Assembly (NCBI RefSeq): GCF_023156505.1 | Contig: NZ_JALNMJ010000013.1 | Location: 115,378 to 179,377 of the forward strand | Reading direction: 5' to 3' | Length of the DNA stretch: 64,000 bases | Origin: Roseibium sediminicola | GTDB lineage: Bacteria > Pseudomonadota > Alphaproteobacteria > Rhizobiales > Stappiaceae | In this document: in pieces, positions 29,528 to 39,292 of the stretch | How the letters are laid out: each line of letters opens with the position of its first letter | Numbering within the stretch: position 1 is the first letter of the stretch | The notes under the pieces: model-generated | What the model was told of the DNA's origin: nothing | The model's input: only the letters and a program-made list of their open reading frames with translations | The model's database searches: none | Translations under genes and position numbers: made by a program

Positions 29528-30175
29528 ATGACCAGCGAAACAGGCCTCTTGATCGACACCGCCCGGTTGGGAGATGCCTATGCAGTCTGCGAAGAGGTGC
29601 GCCTCGACAGGCTCGCGCAGATCCTGGAAACCGTCCCGCATGTGATGGACATCCTGCGTGCGATCCAGGCCCTGGAGTTGCCAGATGCCTGGCTGGTCTC
29701 CGGCGGTATTTACCAGACCGTCTGGAACGTGCTGACCGGCCGGCCGCTCCTGCACGGCATCAAGGATTTCGACATCATCTATTTCGACGGCACGGATCTG
29801 TCCTATGAGGTGGAGGATGCCGTCATCAAGAGGGTGAATGCCTCCCTGCCCGACCTCGCCGATCTGCTGGAGACACGGAACCAGGCGCGGGTACATCTCT
29901 GGTACGAGCAGCGCTTCGGCCGGCCCTACCGGCCGCTGGACTGCGCCATGGACAGTCTCACCACCTATGCCTCCCGCACCCACGCGGTGGCGGCGCGGCT
30001 CGACAAGACCGGCAGGATCGCCGTGCATGCCCCTTTCGGCCTCGCCAACCTGTTCGGGATGCGGCTCGTGCCCAATTACGTGCAGCCGAATGAGCGAACC
30101 TATATCGAAAAGTCGGAGCGGATGAAGGTGCTCTGGCCGGAACTGTCGGTCGTGCCCTGGGGAGAGCGGGCGTAG
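29528..30175 (+). CDS. Nucleotidyltransferase-fold protein (DUF925/COG3575)
   Basis: 215 residues from the ATG at 29528. AWLVSGGIYQTVWNVLTGRP followed by IKDFDIIYFDGTD is the GG...DxD-like core of the family. RVHLWYEQRFGRPYRPLDCAMDSLTTYASRTHAVA and FGLANLFGMRLVPN are the conserved C-terminal blocks. These proteins look like minimal nucleotidyltransferases, but no substrate is established. Single gene, divergent from the small secreted cluster. Confidence 0.8.
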   Translation: MTSETGLLIDTARLGDAYAVCEEVRLDRLAQILETVPHVMDILRAIQALELPDAWLVSGGIYQTVWNVLTGRPLLHGIKDFDIIYFDGTDLSYEVEDAVIKRVNASLPDLADLLETRNQARVHLWYEQRFGRPYRPLDCAMDSLTTYASRTHAVAARLDKTGRIAVHAPFGLANLFGMRLVPNYVQPNERTYIEKSERMKVLWPELSVVPWGERA

Positions 30176-30443
30176 TCAGCCTGGCCCTGCCGCCTTAGAG
30201 CATGCCAAGGTGAGCGATACTCGTTGAGGCCTCCGTCAACCACAGATAGTAATTTTTGCGGAAAATACTGATGCAAAATCCTAAAATTCTTTAAAAGGGA
30301 AAATATATTTGGGCAGATTTTTCCACAATCAAAATAACACATTTTGCTCGTCATTTTATTGCAATTAATCCCCTTTGTTTACTTTACTTGACCTCGGCAC
30401 TCTCATTTAATGGGAGGCGCCGGATTCATACTTGAAGTGCACA

Positions 30444-31286
30444 ATGGGACTGATGTTGAACAAGGCAGATCCAATATTCCCCAGACGGTTTGCGAAAGGC
30501 TTGACCCTTCGATTGGAAGCGGTCGCCGTCGCCTGCCTGATCCTGTTCGCTGCACCAGCTTTCACCCTGCCGGCGGCGGCTCAGGCAGAAACCGCGTTCC
30601 CGGACCTCACATTCCTGACCGAAGAGTGGAAACCGTACCACTATCTGGAAGACGGGGTGGTGAAGGGGCAAACGATCGATCTTCTGGTCGGCATCTTGCG
30701 CAAGGTCGGATCGACACAGGGCCGAGACGATGTCGTTGTTCTGCCCTGGGCCCGTGCCTACCGTCAGGCGCAGCAGGAACCAAACACGGTCCTGTTCTCG
30801 ACCAGCCGCACCCCCGAACGGGAAAAGCTGTTCAAGTGGGCAGGACCGATCCTGAAGTTCGAATCCTATTTCATTGGCAAAAAAGAGAAAAACTTCAATA
30901 TTCAGAAATCGGAAGACCTGCATCAATACAAGGTCGGTGTCGTCATCGACAGTGCCAGCGCCATCTTCGCCAAAAGGCACGGCATTCCGGAAGCAAACAC
31001 CACATTCAACAGCGAAGGCATCCTCAATATCAGGATGCTGGATGCAGGCCGCATCGATTTCATCCCGATTCAGTGGGCGAATTTCGAAAGGCTTGCCACC
31101 CGGGCAGGTGTCGATCCCTCTGACTACGAACCGGTTTTTCTTGCGGATACCGTTCAGTTGAACTTTGCTTTCAACCTCGACACGCCAGACTGGGTCGTTG
31201 AACGGTTCCAGGCCGCTTTTGAGGAGCTCCTTGCTTCAAAGGCGGAGGCAGACAGTTCCGACAAGACCGGCAGCGAAGTCAACTAA
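30444..31286 (+). CDS. Periplasmic solute-binding protein (SBP_bac_3 type)
   Basis: About 280 residues; the ATG at 30444 is chosen, though one nine bases further in is equally possible. After a long signal region (LEAVAVACLILFAAPAFTLPAAAQAE) the mature protein begins LTFLTEEWKPYHYLEDGVVKGQTIDLLV, typical of amino-acid-type binding proteins. VLPWARAYRQAQQEPNTVLFSTSRTPERE is the second-lobe signature. No permease or ATPase is adjacent, so it may serve as an orphan receptor or sensor component. The upstream 180 bp are notably AT-rich. Confidence 0.82.
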   Translation: MGLMLNKADPIFPRRFAKGLTLRLEAVAVACLILFAAPAFTLPAAAQAETAFPDLTFLTEEWKPYHYLEDGVVKGQTIDLLVGILRKVGSTQGRDDVVVLPWARAYRQAQQEPNTVLFSTSRTPEREKLFKWAGPILKFESYFIGKKEKNFNIQKSEDLHQYKVGVVIDSASAIFAKRHGIPEANTTFNSEGILNIRMLDAGRIDFIPIQWANFERLATRAGVDPSDYEPVFLADTVQLNFAFNLDTPDWVVERFQAAFEELLASKAEADSSDKTGSEVN

Positions 31287-31340
31287 ACCGCAGTGCCGGG
31301 CTCTGGATTGCCGGCGCCCACCAAGCGCAAAGCCGAAGTC

Positions 31341-32474
31341 TCACACTGAAGGCGACGTATTTGCCATCGGTATCAACGTGTCGACATACCGGCCGAAATC
31401 CGAGTCCTGCAGCGCCCAGTTGCCGTCTATCTTGTGAATGATGTGTTTGCGGCCAAGGGTCCTGATCGCCCCGGAAACCCTCCCCGGTGAGATGGCGTCC
31501 TCGCCGGTGGCCTGGCCCAGCCGCTTGCGGGCAGCCATCGACGTCAGGGCTGTTTCACCCCGGACGATTTCGACAAGCACCGCCTGTGCCAGGGCATTCA
31601 ATTCCGACCAGAGCACTGGAAAGCCCTGTCGCTCGGCAAGTTCCTCACGGATCCGGGTGGCGGCGGTCGCAAAATCATAATCCGGATTGAGCGCCATACG
31701 TTCCAGAACATTGCGCATCATGTAGGGAGAGCGGTCGACTTCTAGGAAAAAGGCCATTGCCGCTTCAAAGGCGACATCCCGGCTGGTTGCCGTCTTGTGG
31801 GCCTTCAGCATGTGGCGGACGAAGTCCTCCCCCAGCGCAGGCAGATCGATATTGCTGCCGAAGTGAAAAAACGGCGCCTGCCTGTTCGAAAACATCGCCC
31901 GCAATCCATCCACACTTGACCCCGTGAAGATGGTCCGCACCGTGTCCCGGCGTTTGTCGAGGCTGGTACGCAATGCGGCGACAAAGGCGCCGTGTTCCGG
32001 CGCGGCAAGACCCTGGACCTCATCCAGCATGAACAAGACCGGTGTCTTTTCGGTCGCGGGCAGGCCTCCGATCCTGTCGTCAAGCGTCAACAGCGGATCC
32101 TGCTGGACCTCCGGTTTCTGCGCACCGGAGAGATCGACCTCGCCGCCAATACCCATCGGCGCAATCCGGATCTTGGGTTTCATGCCGGTCAGCGCGGAGT
32201 GCGCCCGTTGCCAGAAACCCGGTTTTTCCGTCGCCCTTTCGATCGCGTGAATCAGCGTGTCGACAGGCGTGTCGGCGGTTTGCCAGAAACTGGCATAAAC
32301 CACCGTGCAGTTCAGCCGTTCCGCCGCCGGCGCCAGGTCATGGATCAGAAACTGGGTCTTGCCGGTCCGGCGGGGCGCAAACAGGGTCAGCGCCGTCGAT
32401 CCGCCGGAGACAAAGGACTGAATGACACGATCAGCAAATTCCGTGCGCGGATAGTGCCAGGGAGAGTTCGACAT
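31341..32474 (-). CDS. ATP-binding protein of the archaeal-ATPase/AAA type
   Basis: 377 residues from the ATG at 32474. Walker A appears as APRRTGKTQFL (about residues 32-42) and Walker B as VLFMLDEVQGL (about 150-160). FTGSSVDGLRAMFSNR resembles the sensor-1 region of STAND/archaeal ATPases. A winged-helix-like C-terminal part (SPGRVSGAIRTLGRKHIIHKIDGNWALQD) may bind DNA. Function unknown. Palindromes over and just upstream of its start suggest autoregulation. Confidence 0.72.
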   Translation of the reverse strand: MSNSPWHYPRTEFADRVIQSFVSGGSTALTLFAPRRTGKTQFLIHDLAPAAERLNCTVVYASFWQTADTPVDTLIHAIERATEKPGFWQRAHSALTGMKPKIRIAPMGIGGEVDLSGAQKPEVQQDPLLTLDDRIGGLPATEKTPVLFMLDEVQGLAAPEHGAFVAALRTSLDKRRDTVRTIFTGSSVDGLRAMFSNRQAPFFHFGSNIDLPALGEDFVRHMLKAHKTATSRDVAFEAAMAFFLEVDRSPYMMRNVLERMALNPDYDFATAATRIREELAERQGFPVLWSELNALAQAVLVEIVRGETALTSMAARKRLGQATGEDAISPGRVSGAIRTLGRKHIIHKIDGNWALQDSDFGRYVDTLIPMANTSPSV

Positions 32475-32476
32475 GG

Positions 32477-32523
32477 TTCGACACCTAGGTAGAAGTTCTA
32501 CAAACTGGTAGATCAATGTCGAA
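32477..32523. promoter_or_regulatory. Palindromes at the ATPase promoter
   Basis: GTAGAA-G-TTCTAC (32489-32501) is a perfect interrupted palindrome. TTCGACA (32477-32483) and TGTCGAA (32517-32523) are an outer inverted pair around it. They lie within 50 bp upstream of the ATPase start codon. The binding protein is unknown. Confidence 0.4.
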
Positions 32524-32607
32524 CATGGGGCAAGCTGAAAGACCCGCCCGCCGGCCAAGGACCTAGGATCATGACCCCAGAGAGCTTCAATCCAACGGTG
32601 ACGCGCT

Positions 32608-34464
32608 CTAGCCTGCCTGCCGTTTGACCAGAAGTGTGTCGTCGCCCACTGTGTGGCCCGCCGCCCCTTGCCGGTTCGAAATCAGGCGCGCGCGTACCAG
32701 ACCGCGCACCGAGTTGCCGACCAGGATCTCGTCCGCCGTCAAAAGATCGTCCTGTGTCAGATCCGCCTCGACGGCAAGACCGCGTTCCAGCAGACCCGAC
32801 CGGAATGTGCCCGGCAGCAGGCCGTGCCGCAGCGCCGGGGTCAGCAACCGGCCGTCTTTTTTCAGGAACAGCGTCATGTAGCTGCCCTCTGTCAGGAATC
32901 CGTTCTCGTTTTCAAACAGCACCTCCTGGCAGCCCGTCTCCGCCTGATAGCGCATCCTGGTGTCATCGTAGAACGCCCGGTTGGTGGTCTTGTGATAAAG
33001 GAACCGGTCGCCGGAATGCGTTGTCTCGGACGCCATCACCAGATTGAAAACGGTCGTGCGGTCGACAGGACCCAGATCCGTCGCCGTTACGGAAACCTTG
33101 CCTTCGGCGTTCAACAGAAGCCGAACCCGCTGCGCGCCGGTAAAGGTGGCCGCCGCATTGCACAGCGCCGACCGGATGGCGTCCTCGTCAAAGGAGAACC
33201 CGAAGTAGTCCGCAGATTGCTGCAGGCGGCGCAGATGCCGGTCCAGCAGCAGATAGCCGTCCACCGGGTCGTGCGCCATCGTCTCGATCAGCTCGAATTC
33301 GGGCACTGCTTCGGAGAGGAATTTCAGCTTCAGCGCGCATTCGTCATATTCGGGCGCCGCGCCGCTGTCGAAGACGACGCCGGACCCGGCCCCGGCCTCG
33401 CCGCTGCCGTCCCTGCGCAGAACCAGCGTGCGGATGGCGACGTTGAAGCGGAAGTCGCCGCCGGGCGCAAGATAGCCTATCGAGCCGGTATAGACCCCGC
33501 GCGGACCGGTCTCCAGATCATGGGCGATCTGCATGGCGCTCAGTTTCGGCGCACCGGTGATTGAGCCGCAGGGAAAGAGATTTTCGATCACCGTGGCAAA
33601 GCCCTGATCGGCAGGAACCGTTGCCTCGACCGTCGACGTCATCTGGTGCAGGCTCTGATAGCGCTCGACCTCGCACAGGCTCGTGACTTGAACCGAGCCG
33701 GTCTCGGCTATGCGCGACAGGTCGTTGCGCATGAGGTCGACGATCATGATGTTTTCAGAGCGCTGTTTCGGATCGCTCGCCAGTTCGCGCGAGAGACGCC
33801 CGTCCTCGGACGGATAGCGGCCACGTGGCGCGGTGCCCTTCATCGGCCGGGTGGTCAGGCGCGTACCCCGCCGCTCCAGGAACAGCTCCGGAGACAGGGA
33901 CAGCACCGTCCGGTCCTCCAGGCGCATAAAGGCGGCGAATTCGACCGGCTGGCGGCGCAGCAGATCCAGGAACAGGCGTTCCGGTGCCCCTTCATGGCCG
34001 AAGCGGGCCCGCATGGTCAGGTTGACCTGGTAAATGTCACCCTTGGCAAGGTGGTCGCGGACCTCGCCGAAGGCGGCATCATAGGCGCTTCGGTCCATGT
34101 CGAAGTCGAGAGGACCTGTTACGGCCACTCCGTCACCCGCAGCGTCCGACAGAAGAGCCCGGGCCGCATCGGGACTGAGCCGTTCCGGCGCGCCGTAAAG
34201 ACCGAACCAGAGGAGCGGCTCTCCGGTTTCCCGGAAGCGCCGGCGCAGTTTTTCCTCAAAGGCGAAACCGAGCTCATAGGCGAGATAACCGGCGGCATAA
34301 AGCCCCTCGGCCTGCGCGGCTTCGAGGCGCGTGAGGCAGGCCGCCACGTCGTCCAGGCGCGTGCAGGTGACGATCTCCCTCGGCTTTTGAAACAGCAGCG
34401 CTTCGGGCTGTTTCAAAAGATCAAGGAGCAGGACCGATCCAGGCTGGAACACGCGCTCAGACAT
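32608..34464 (-). CDS. pabB: Aminodeoxychorismate synthase component I fused to 4-amino-4-deoxychorismate lyase
   Basis: 618 residues in two enzymes. Residues 1-385 are the chorismate-binding PabB domain, with GDIYQVNLTMR, MKGTAPRGRYP, SENIMIVDLMRNDLSR, PCGSITGAPKLSAMQI and GVYTGSIGYLAPGG. Residues 405-618 are a PLP fold-type IV lyase like PabC, with YHKTTNRAFYDD (the PLP Lys region), EVLFENENGFLTEGSYMTLFL and GLLPGTFRSGLLERG. Together they make p-aminobenzoate for folate. The fusion is known in many proteobacteria; the glutaminase partner PabA is not in the window. Confidence 0.93.
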   Translation of the reverse strand: MSERVFQPGSVLLLDLLKQPEALLFQKPREIVTCTRLDDVAACLTRLEAAQAEGLYAAGYLAYELGFAFEEKLRRRFRETGEPLLWFGLYGAPERLSPDAARALLSDAAGDGVAVTGPLDFDMDRSAYDAAFGEVRDHLAKGDIYQVNLTMRARFGHEGAPERLFLDLLRRQPVEFAAFMRLEDRTVLSLSPELFLERRGTRLTTRPMKGTAPRGRYPSEDGRLSRELASDPKQRSENIMIVDLMRNDLSRIAETGSVQVTSLCEVERYQSLHQMTSTVEATVPADQGFATVIENLFPCGSITGAPKLSAMQIAHDLETGPRGVYTGSIGYLAPGGDFRFNVAIRTLVLRRDGSGEAGAGSGVVFDSGAAPEYDECALKLKFLSEAVPEFELIETMAHDPVDGYLLLDRHLRRLQQSADYFGFSFDEDAIRSALCNAAATFTGAQRVRLLLNAEGKVSVTATDLGPVDRTTVFNLVMASETTHSGDRFLYHKTTNRAFYDDTRMRYQAETGCQEVLFENENGFLTEGSYMTLFLKKDGRLLTPALRHGLLPGTFRSGLLERGLAVEADLTQDDLLTADEILVGNSVRGLVRARLISNRQGAAGHTVGDDTLLVKRQAG

Positions 34465-34602
34465 TGCCTTTGACAGTTTTCAGGTTCTGAAGGTCCGTAT
34501 CATGCCCTGGACCGATCAGTTCGTGTGGCTTGTAAGGAGCGGCTCATGGCACTCATGCGACATCAGGTCAAGCCTGCAGCTTCAGTACACGTTATAGGTC
34601 AC

Positions 34603-34629
34603 AAAAAGACCGGCCGTTTCCGGCCGGTC
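34603..34629 (-). terminator. Intrinsic terminator of the chemoreceptor operon
   Basis: On the minus strand, GACCGGCCG and CGGCCGGTC form a perfect 9-bp stem with a 4-nt loop followed by TTTTT, 25 bp after the chemoreceptor stop. Confidence 0.85.
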
Positions 34630-34653
34630 CTTCAGCATTCTGTGCGCGGGTTG

Positions 34654-36141
34654 TCAGGCGGCGACATCCTTCAGGAAGGCGTCGATCGCGCGGCGCATGT
34701 CCTGGGCTTCGTGTTCGAGCGTTTCGGTGGCCCCGGACATCTCGCCGACGGAGCGGTTGGTGCGCTCGACGGATTCGCGCACACCGCCGACATTGGCCGC
34801 GACACGGCCGGTGCCGTTGGCCGCCTCGGCGACATTGCGCGAGATCTCCTGGGTTGCCGCGCCCTGCTCACCAACTGCCGCGGCAATGGCGGCCGTGTAG
34901 CTGTTGACCTCATCCATGATGGCGGCGATCGCGCCGATCGATTCCACAGCCCCCTTGGTTTCGGCCTGGATCGCCGAAATCTGCGCGCCAATCTCTTCCG
35001 TTGCCTTGGAGGTCTGGGTCGCGAGTTCCTTGACCTCGGCGGCAACCACCGCGAAGCCACGGCCCGCCTCGCCGGCCCTTGCCGCCTCGATGGTAGCGTT
35101 CAGCGCCAAAAGATTGGTCTGTTCGGCAATCGCCTGGATCAGCGTCACAACTTCGCCGATCCGGTTGGCGGCCTCGGCCAGTCCGGCGACCTTCTGGTTG
35201 GACGTCTGGGCATTGGCGGTGGCCTGGTCGACAATCCCGGTCGTCTGTTCGACCTGGCGCGAAATCTCGGCAATCGACGAGGACAGCTCCTCGGCGGCCG
35301 AGGCCACCATCTGGACATTGGAGGAGGCGGTTTCGGAAGCTTCGGAAACCGAGGCCGCTTGTCCGGTGGTGTTTTCCGCGACCGAGCCCAGCTCCTCGGC
35401 GGCGCCGCGCATCTCGCGCACCTTCTGGCCGACGCTGTCCAGCTTGGCCGAAATCTCTGTCTGGAACGCTGCGATCCGATCGTTGACAATCTGCTGTTTC
35501 GCCAGCTTCTCTTCGTCCAGCTCGACCGTCTGGGCTTGAAGGCGCAGCGCCTCGCCGCGTGCCGCTTCCGCGTCCTTGCGGGCGCGGTCGGAGGTTGAGA
35601 AAGCCTGGGCGAGATTGTGGGTCATCCACCAAAGCGCGCCTACCTCGGCCACCACGATCACCGCGTGGAACACCACCCGGCTGAAATCCGCGCCATTCGG
35701 AAACACGGCCCAGGGCAGCGTGAAATTCAGGACCAGATGATGCACGGCGACCACGGCCGCGTAGCCGACCAGCGCGCGCCAGTCGACCCAGCCGGCCAGA
35801 ATGGCCAGAACCGCAAAGAAATACATGTGCCCGTCGAGCTGGTAACTGGGTTGGCCCGCAGGCACGGACAAGGACGCGACGAAGAGCGCCACCAGGCCCG
35901 CCAGAGACATCGCCGTCGCCAGCCTTGTTTCAAGCCCCGCGCCGAATTTCAGCCAGGTTGCGGTTGCCGCGACACCGAGCAAAAGCGCCGCGCCGCACAT
36001 GGCCACCAGCGACACGTGCCCCACCCAGAAGGCAGTTGCCATGACCAGGAAAACGTTGAACCAGGTGAAATGGATCACCATCCTGGAAAACTTCTCCCGG
36101 AACGCGTCCAATCCGGTTTCTTGCACTGCCACGTCAGTCAT
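34654..36141 (-). CDS. Methyl-accepting chemotaxis protein with a polytopic membrane sensor
   Basis: 495 residues from the ATG at 36141. The first 190 residues hold about six membrane helices instead of the usual periplasmic sensor flanked by two. A conserved-looking [19 protein letters not shown] loop carries paired His. A linker coiled coil follows. The signalling domain ends with the hairpin tip [37 protein letters not shown]. No C-terminal pentapeptide is seen. It reports to CheA/CheW. It overlaps the upstream small gene by 8 bp. Confidence 0.92.
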   Translation of the reverse strand: MTDVAVQETGLDAFREKFSRMVIHFTWFNVFLVMATAFWVGHVSLVAMCGAALLLGVAATATWLKFGAGLETRLATAMSLAGLVALFVASLSVPAGQPSYQLDGHMYFFAVLAILAGWVDWRALVGYAAVVAVHHLVLNFTLPWAVFPNGADFSRVVFHAVIVVAEVGALWWMTHNLAQAFSTSDRARKDAEAARGEALRLQAQTVELDEEKLAKQQIVNDRIAAFQTEISAKLDSVGQKVREMRGAAEELGSVAENTTGQAASVSEASETASSNVQMVASAAEELSSSIAEISRQVEQTTGIVDQATANAQTSNQKVAGLAEAANRIGEVVTLIQAIAEQTNLLALNATIEAARAGEAGRGFAVVAAEVKELATQTSKATEEIGAQISAIQAETKGAVESIGAIAAIMDEVNSYTAAIAAAVGEQGAATQEISRNVAEAANGTGRVAANVGGVRESVERTNRSVGEMSGATETLEHEAQDMRRAIDAFLKDVAA

Positions 36142-36463
36142 TTGCCTTCTCCAGCGAGGCACCGGTCCAGGCCGCGCAGGCTTGCGCGACAATGGCCGAT
36201 GCAACAAATACCGCACCCGCACGATAGAGCCTGGCGATGAGATCCGGGTCGCTCTGATCGGTGACCGCGATCCAGGACAGCTTGCCGGCATGCACAATCC
36301 GGCCGTCCGCCTCGGCCACGATCTCGACCGCCGGCCCGCTCCAGGGGCTGGCGAAAACCGCAACCGGACCACCTTTACCGGACGGCAGCACGCTGGTCAT
36401 CAGAACCAGCAGGCAGCAGGCCACGAAATAGGCCGAGCCGAAGATCTTTGCCGCACGGGTCAC
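36134..36463 (-). CDS. Hypothetical protein co-transcribed with the chemoreceptor
   Basis: 109 residues from a GTG at 36463 behind GAGGA; the frame continues upstream without a start signal. One N-terminal hydrophobic stretch ([17 protein letters not shown]) acts as a signal or anchor. The rest is a small domain with [33 protein letters not shown] and a second hydrophobic stretch ([18 protein letters not shown]). No family recognised. Its end overlaps the chemoreceptor start, so translation is probably coupled and it may feed a signal to that receptor. Confidence 0.6.
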   Translation of the reverse strand: MTRAAKIFGSAYFVACCLLVLMTSVLPSGKGGPVAVFASPWSGPAVEIVAEADGRIVHAGKLSWIAVTDQSDPDLIARLYRAGAVFVASAIVAQACAAWTGASLEKAND

Positions 36464-36549
36464 CGAATCAGTCCTCAACGCGGGTGCGCGTGAGGAACAG
36501 GGTCTCAAGCCGGATTTAACAAACACTGAAATGGCGGCCCTGCCTGAAC

Positions 36550-36586
36550 AAAAAAACGGCCCTTGCGGCAGCTGCCGCAAAGGCCG
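36550..36586 (-). terminator. Intrinsic terminator of msrA
   Basis: On the minus strand, CGGCCTTTGCGGCAGC pairs with GCTGCCGCAAGGGCCG, with the turn in the central AGCT, and TTTTTTT follows. It lies 31 bp after the msrA stop. Confidence 0.8.
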
Positions 36587-36617
36587 GGCAGAAATCCAGG
36601 GTCAATGGGAACCGATG

Positions 36618-37283
36618 TCAGGCCTCCTGGTCGAGACCTGTCGGGCAGGAGACGCCGGTACCGCCGATACCGCAATAACCGGCCGGGTTCTTGGCCAGAT
36701 ATTGCTGATGGTAGTCCTCGGCAAAGAAGAATTCCTCCAGCTGACGGATTTCCGTCGTGATGGAGGCGTTGACGCCACCCGCCTTCAGCGCCTCCTGATA
36801 AGTCTTTCGGGAGGTCTCAGCGAGCGCAAGGTCTTCGGCGGATTTGACATAGACTGCCGACCGGTACTGCGTGCCGGTGTCGTTGCCCTGGCGCATGCCC
36901 TGGGTCGGGTCGTGGTTTTCCCAGAACACCTTCAGAAGGTCCGTCAGAGACACGATCACCGGATCATAGACCACCAGCACCGCCTCGGTATGACCGGTGC
37001 GGCCGGTGCAGGTTTCGTGATAGGTCGGGTTCGGCGTGTGGCCGCCCGCATAGCCGACCGCAGTGACATGAACGCCGGGCAGCTGCCAGAAAAGCCGCTC
37101 CGCGCCCCAGAAACAGCCCATACCGAAGAGAACGGTTTCCAGTCCGTCCGGATAAGGCCCGGTCAGGGGATTGCCGTTGACGAAATGGGTTTCCACCGGC
37201 CGGATCGCGTCAGCACGTCCTGGAAGCGCCTCTTCCTTGGCCGGAAGCGAGAATTTCTTGGTCAACATGGTCATGAACGACAT
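36618..37283 (-). CDS. msrA: Peptide methionine (S)-sulfoxide reductase MsrA
   Basis: 221 residues from the ATG at 37283 behind [23 protein letters not shown] holds the catalytic Cys in [30 protein letters not shown] and [23 protein letters not shown] are the substrate-pocket blocks. [23 protein letters not shown] contains the recycling cysteines. It repairs oxidised methionine with thioredoxin. The N-terminal 45-residue extension ([21 protein letters not shown]) is shared by long-form MsrA proteins. Confidence 0.95.
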   Translation of the reverse strand: MSFMTMLTKKFSLPAKEEALPGRADAIRPVETHFVNGNPLTGPYPDGLETVLFGMGCFWGAERLFWQLPGVHVTAVGYAGGHTPNPTYHETCTGRTGHTEAVLVVYDPVIVSLTDLLKVFWENHDPTQGMRQGNDTGTQYRSAVYVKSAEDLALAETSRKTYQEALKAGGVNASITTEIRQLEEFFFAEDYHQQYLAKNPAGYCGIGGTGVSCPTGLDQEA

Positions 37284-37419
37284 GGCGGGCCTCCTTGAAA
37301 GACCGGGCGCAACCGTCAGTGCCGGCGCCGCCGCAGGTCGGACTTTGTCAGGCCCTAATGTGGCGCAGGCGCCCGGGCATTCCAAGGGGTTTCACGGGTC
37401 TGTGTTTTTTCAGGAACGC

Positions 37420-37746
37420 TCAGGCGTATTGCACCCGCCGCCGGCGGCGTTTTGCGCCGAGCCATAGCAGCAGCAGCCCCATCGGAGCCAGCACGGCCCA
37501 GACCGGCCATGCCAGGAGGGTCTCACCGAGACTGCCCCAGAGCGCCGGATGAACATGAGCCGTCAGATAGGCGCCGGCCGCCTCGAAACTTTGGGGAGAC
37601 AGCTCCGACCAGATCTGTCCGAGCGGCGCCAGATGGACCTTTGAAAGCGCGATGGACGAGCTTGCATCGGAGATGCCGGCAATAATCGCCATGGCAAGAA
37701 AGCCGTAGCCCAGAACACGAAATAAAAATTTTACGACACTAAACAT
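37420..37746 (-). CDS. Small hypothetical membrane protein
   Basis: 108 residues. Membrane helices at about 5-25 (FLFRVLGYGFLAMAIIAGISDA) and 78-96 (WPVWAVLAPMGLLLLWLG) flank a soluble loop with APLGQIWSELSPQSFEAAGAYL. The C-terminus is a basic tail (KRRRRRVQYA) on the cytoplasmic side. No family recognised, but the layout is common in small alphaproteobacterial proteins. Confidence 0.6.
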   Translation of the reverse strand: MFSVVKFLFRVLGYGFLAMAIIAGISDASSSIALSKVHLAPLGQIWSELSPQSFEAAGAYLTAHVHPALWGSLGETLLAWPVWAVLAPMGLLLLWLGAKRRRRRVQYA

Positions 37747-38004
37747 TGCTGCACGTCACGCCTTGTCTGTCTAATACTCGAAAAGCTCGCAGTCCTGTTG
37801 GCTGAAAAAGGATAGTGTCAGGATCTTGAGCATTCCTTTAGGGTAATAGCGCCTCGCCGGCCTTCAAGAATTGATATGCAACACATTCCTGTGACTTTTG
37901 CTGAACAGGACTTCAAAAATTTGGTTCGGCCGATATGCAATTCTGCCGGGATTTAAGCAGAAATCCACAGCGAACAGAAAGACTAAAAAAAATTCTTCAG
38001 GCGC
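37747..38004. other. Noncoding stretch before tRNA-Ser
   Basis: AT-richer than the flanks, with short A-runs (37986-37992). No open frame with a ribosome site and no clear repeat was seen apart from the tRNA promoter that follows. Confidence 0.4.
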
Positions 38005-38032
38005 TTGCGCTTGCCCGCGTCATGGGTATATT
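38005..38032 (+). promoter_or_regulatory. Promoter of tRNA-Ser
   Basis: TTGCGC (38005-38010) and TATATT (38027-38032) are separated by 16 bp, and the -10 lies 30 bp before the mature tRNA. Confidence 0.65.
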
Positions 38033-38062
38033 GCGCCCACTCCAGCGGGTGACGCTTGGAAC

Positions 38063-38152
<90 letters not shown>

Positions 38153-38419
38153 TTTTTCTTGATAAGCTATTGAGTTTTAGAAGTTTATTTACGATTTGTT
38201 CTCTCGGCCCATCACCTAGCCCATCAGTCGTAAGGTTTATTCACGGCCCTGGCGTTCAATCAAGGTTTTTCGCCGCAGGCTCTTGCACGACATCGCAGCA
38301 GGGCCTACCCAATATGTAACTCGGTTCATTCATGTCATCCGGGTTTATCACCAGCTTGCGCAGGACGTGCTCGCCAACCGAAACCGCTCGTTTACCCGAG
38401 CGCGACTTTGGAGGCTTGC

Positions 38420-38782
38420 ATGTGCGCGGCACGGCAGACTGATCTCTTTCCAGCCATTGATCCTTCCATCCCGGAAGCGCCATCCGAACAGACAGCCGGA
38501 GCTTCCCGTCCGGCCCGGCCAGCCCCTGCTCGGCTGAAGACAAAATCAAGGCAATCCTGCGCGGCCCAGAGACGCAGCCCGAAACAGACTGGCTACCCTT
38601 CCCCCTGGATGACGGTTCAAGAAGTGGCCGCCTTCTTTGCCGTGAGTGTGCCCACCATTTGGCGGTGGAACAGAAACAATCCGGAGTTTCCGAAGGGCCA
38701 TGAACTGTCCCCCGGAACGACCCGTTGGTATCGGGTGGAGATTGAAGAGTACTGCCTGAAGCTGCGGGGTGTGACCTCATGA
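38420..38782 (+). CDS. AlpA-like helix-turn-helix protein
   Basis: 120 residues from the ATG at 38420 behind GGAGG. Residues 1-60 are Pro/Arg-rich and disordered. Residues 65-110 form the AlpA/excisionase HTH: MTVQEVAAFFAVSVPTIWRWNR then NNPEFPKGHELSPGTTRWYRVEIEEYC. Such proteins act as excisionases or activators for integrases. The stop overlaps the next ATG (ATGA). Together with the next two genes it forms a recombinase module. Confidence 0.78.
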   Translation: MCAARQTDLFPAIDPSIPEAPSEQTAGASRPARPAPARLKTKSRQSCAAQRRSPKQTGYPSPWMTVQEVAAFFAVSVPTIWRWNRNNPEFPKGHELSPGTTRWYRVEIEEYCLKLRGVTS

Positions 38783-39234
38783 GGGCGCCCACGACAGAAA
38801 AACCGGCAAGGCGGCAGACCCTCAAGAGCGCGCGGCTGGCGCGTGCCCACTGGCTCTATTCGATCGAAGACGTGATTGCACTCTATCTGGTTTCCAGGCA
38901 GACCGTCCGGAACTGGATGCGCTACGGATTGAAAGCCATTGAGGCTCAAAGGACCCTGTTTCTCGGGCAGGATCTGAACGAATTCCATGCCCGGCGGCGC
39001 AAGGAAGCCAAGGTGCCCTGCACCTTTGAGGAAATCTACTGCGTCTGCTGCAAGCAAAAGCACTCCTTTCTCATCGAACCCTTCACGGTCGGGCAAAAAG
39101 GCAAGCTCTTTACGCTTGTCTCCGTCCAATGCCCCGAGACTGGCGGCAGGACGACAAAGTTTGTCCGTGAGAGCGATCTGCGCCGATTGAGAGACCTGCA
39201 GAAACGCAATTGCAGCGCCCAGACTCCCGATTAG
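38779..39234 (+). CDS. Second HTH protein of the recombinase module, with cysteine motif
   Basis: 151 residues, overlapping the previous gene by 4 bp. An HTH is seen at about 27-60 (YSIEDVIALYLVSRQTVRNWMRYGLKAI), followed by FLGQDLNEFHARRR, much like the DNA-binding part of MerR/AlpA proteins. The second half has CVCC (about residue 88) and a later Cys (VQCPETGG), suggesting a zinc ribbon. No named family is recognised. Lies 58 bp before the recombinase. Confidence 0.65.
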   Translation: MRAPTTEKPARRQTLKSARLARAHWLYSIEDVIALYLVSRQTVRNWMRYGLKAIEAQRTLFLGQDLNEFHARRRKEAKVPCTFEEIYCVCCKQKHSFLIEPFTVGQKGKLFTLVSVQCPETGGRTTKFVRESDLRRLRDLQKRNCSAQTPD

Positions 39235-39292
39235 GGAATCTCTCTTCTCCACGCTGCAATTCATCGGATCAGGACTATCGGAGGACGACCAC

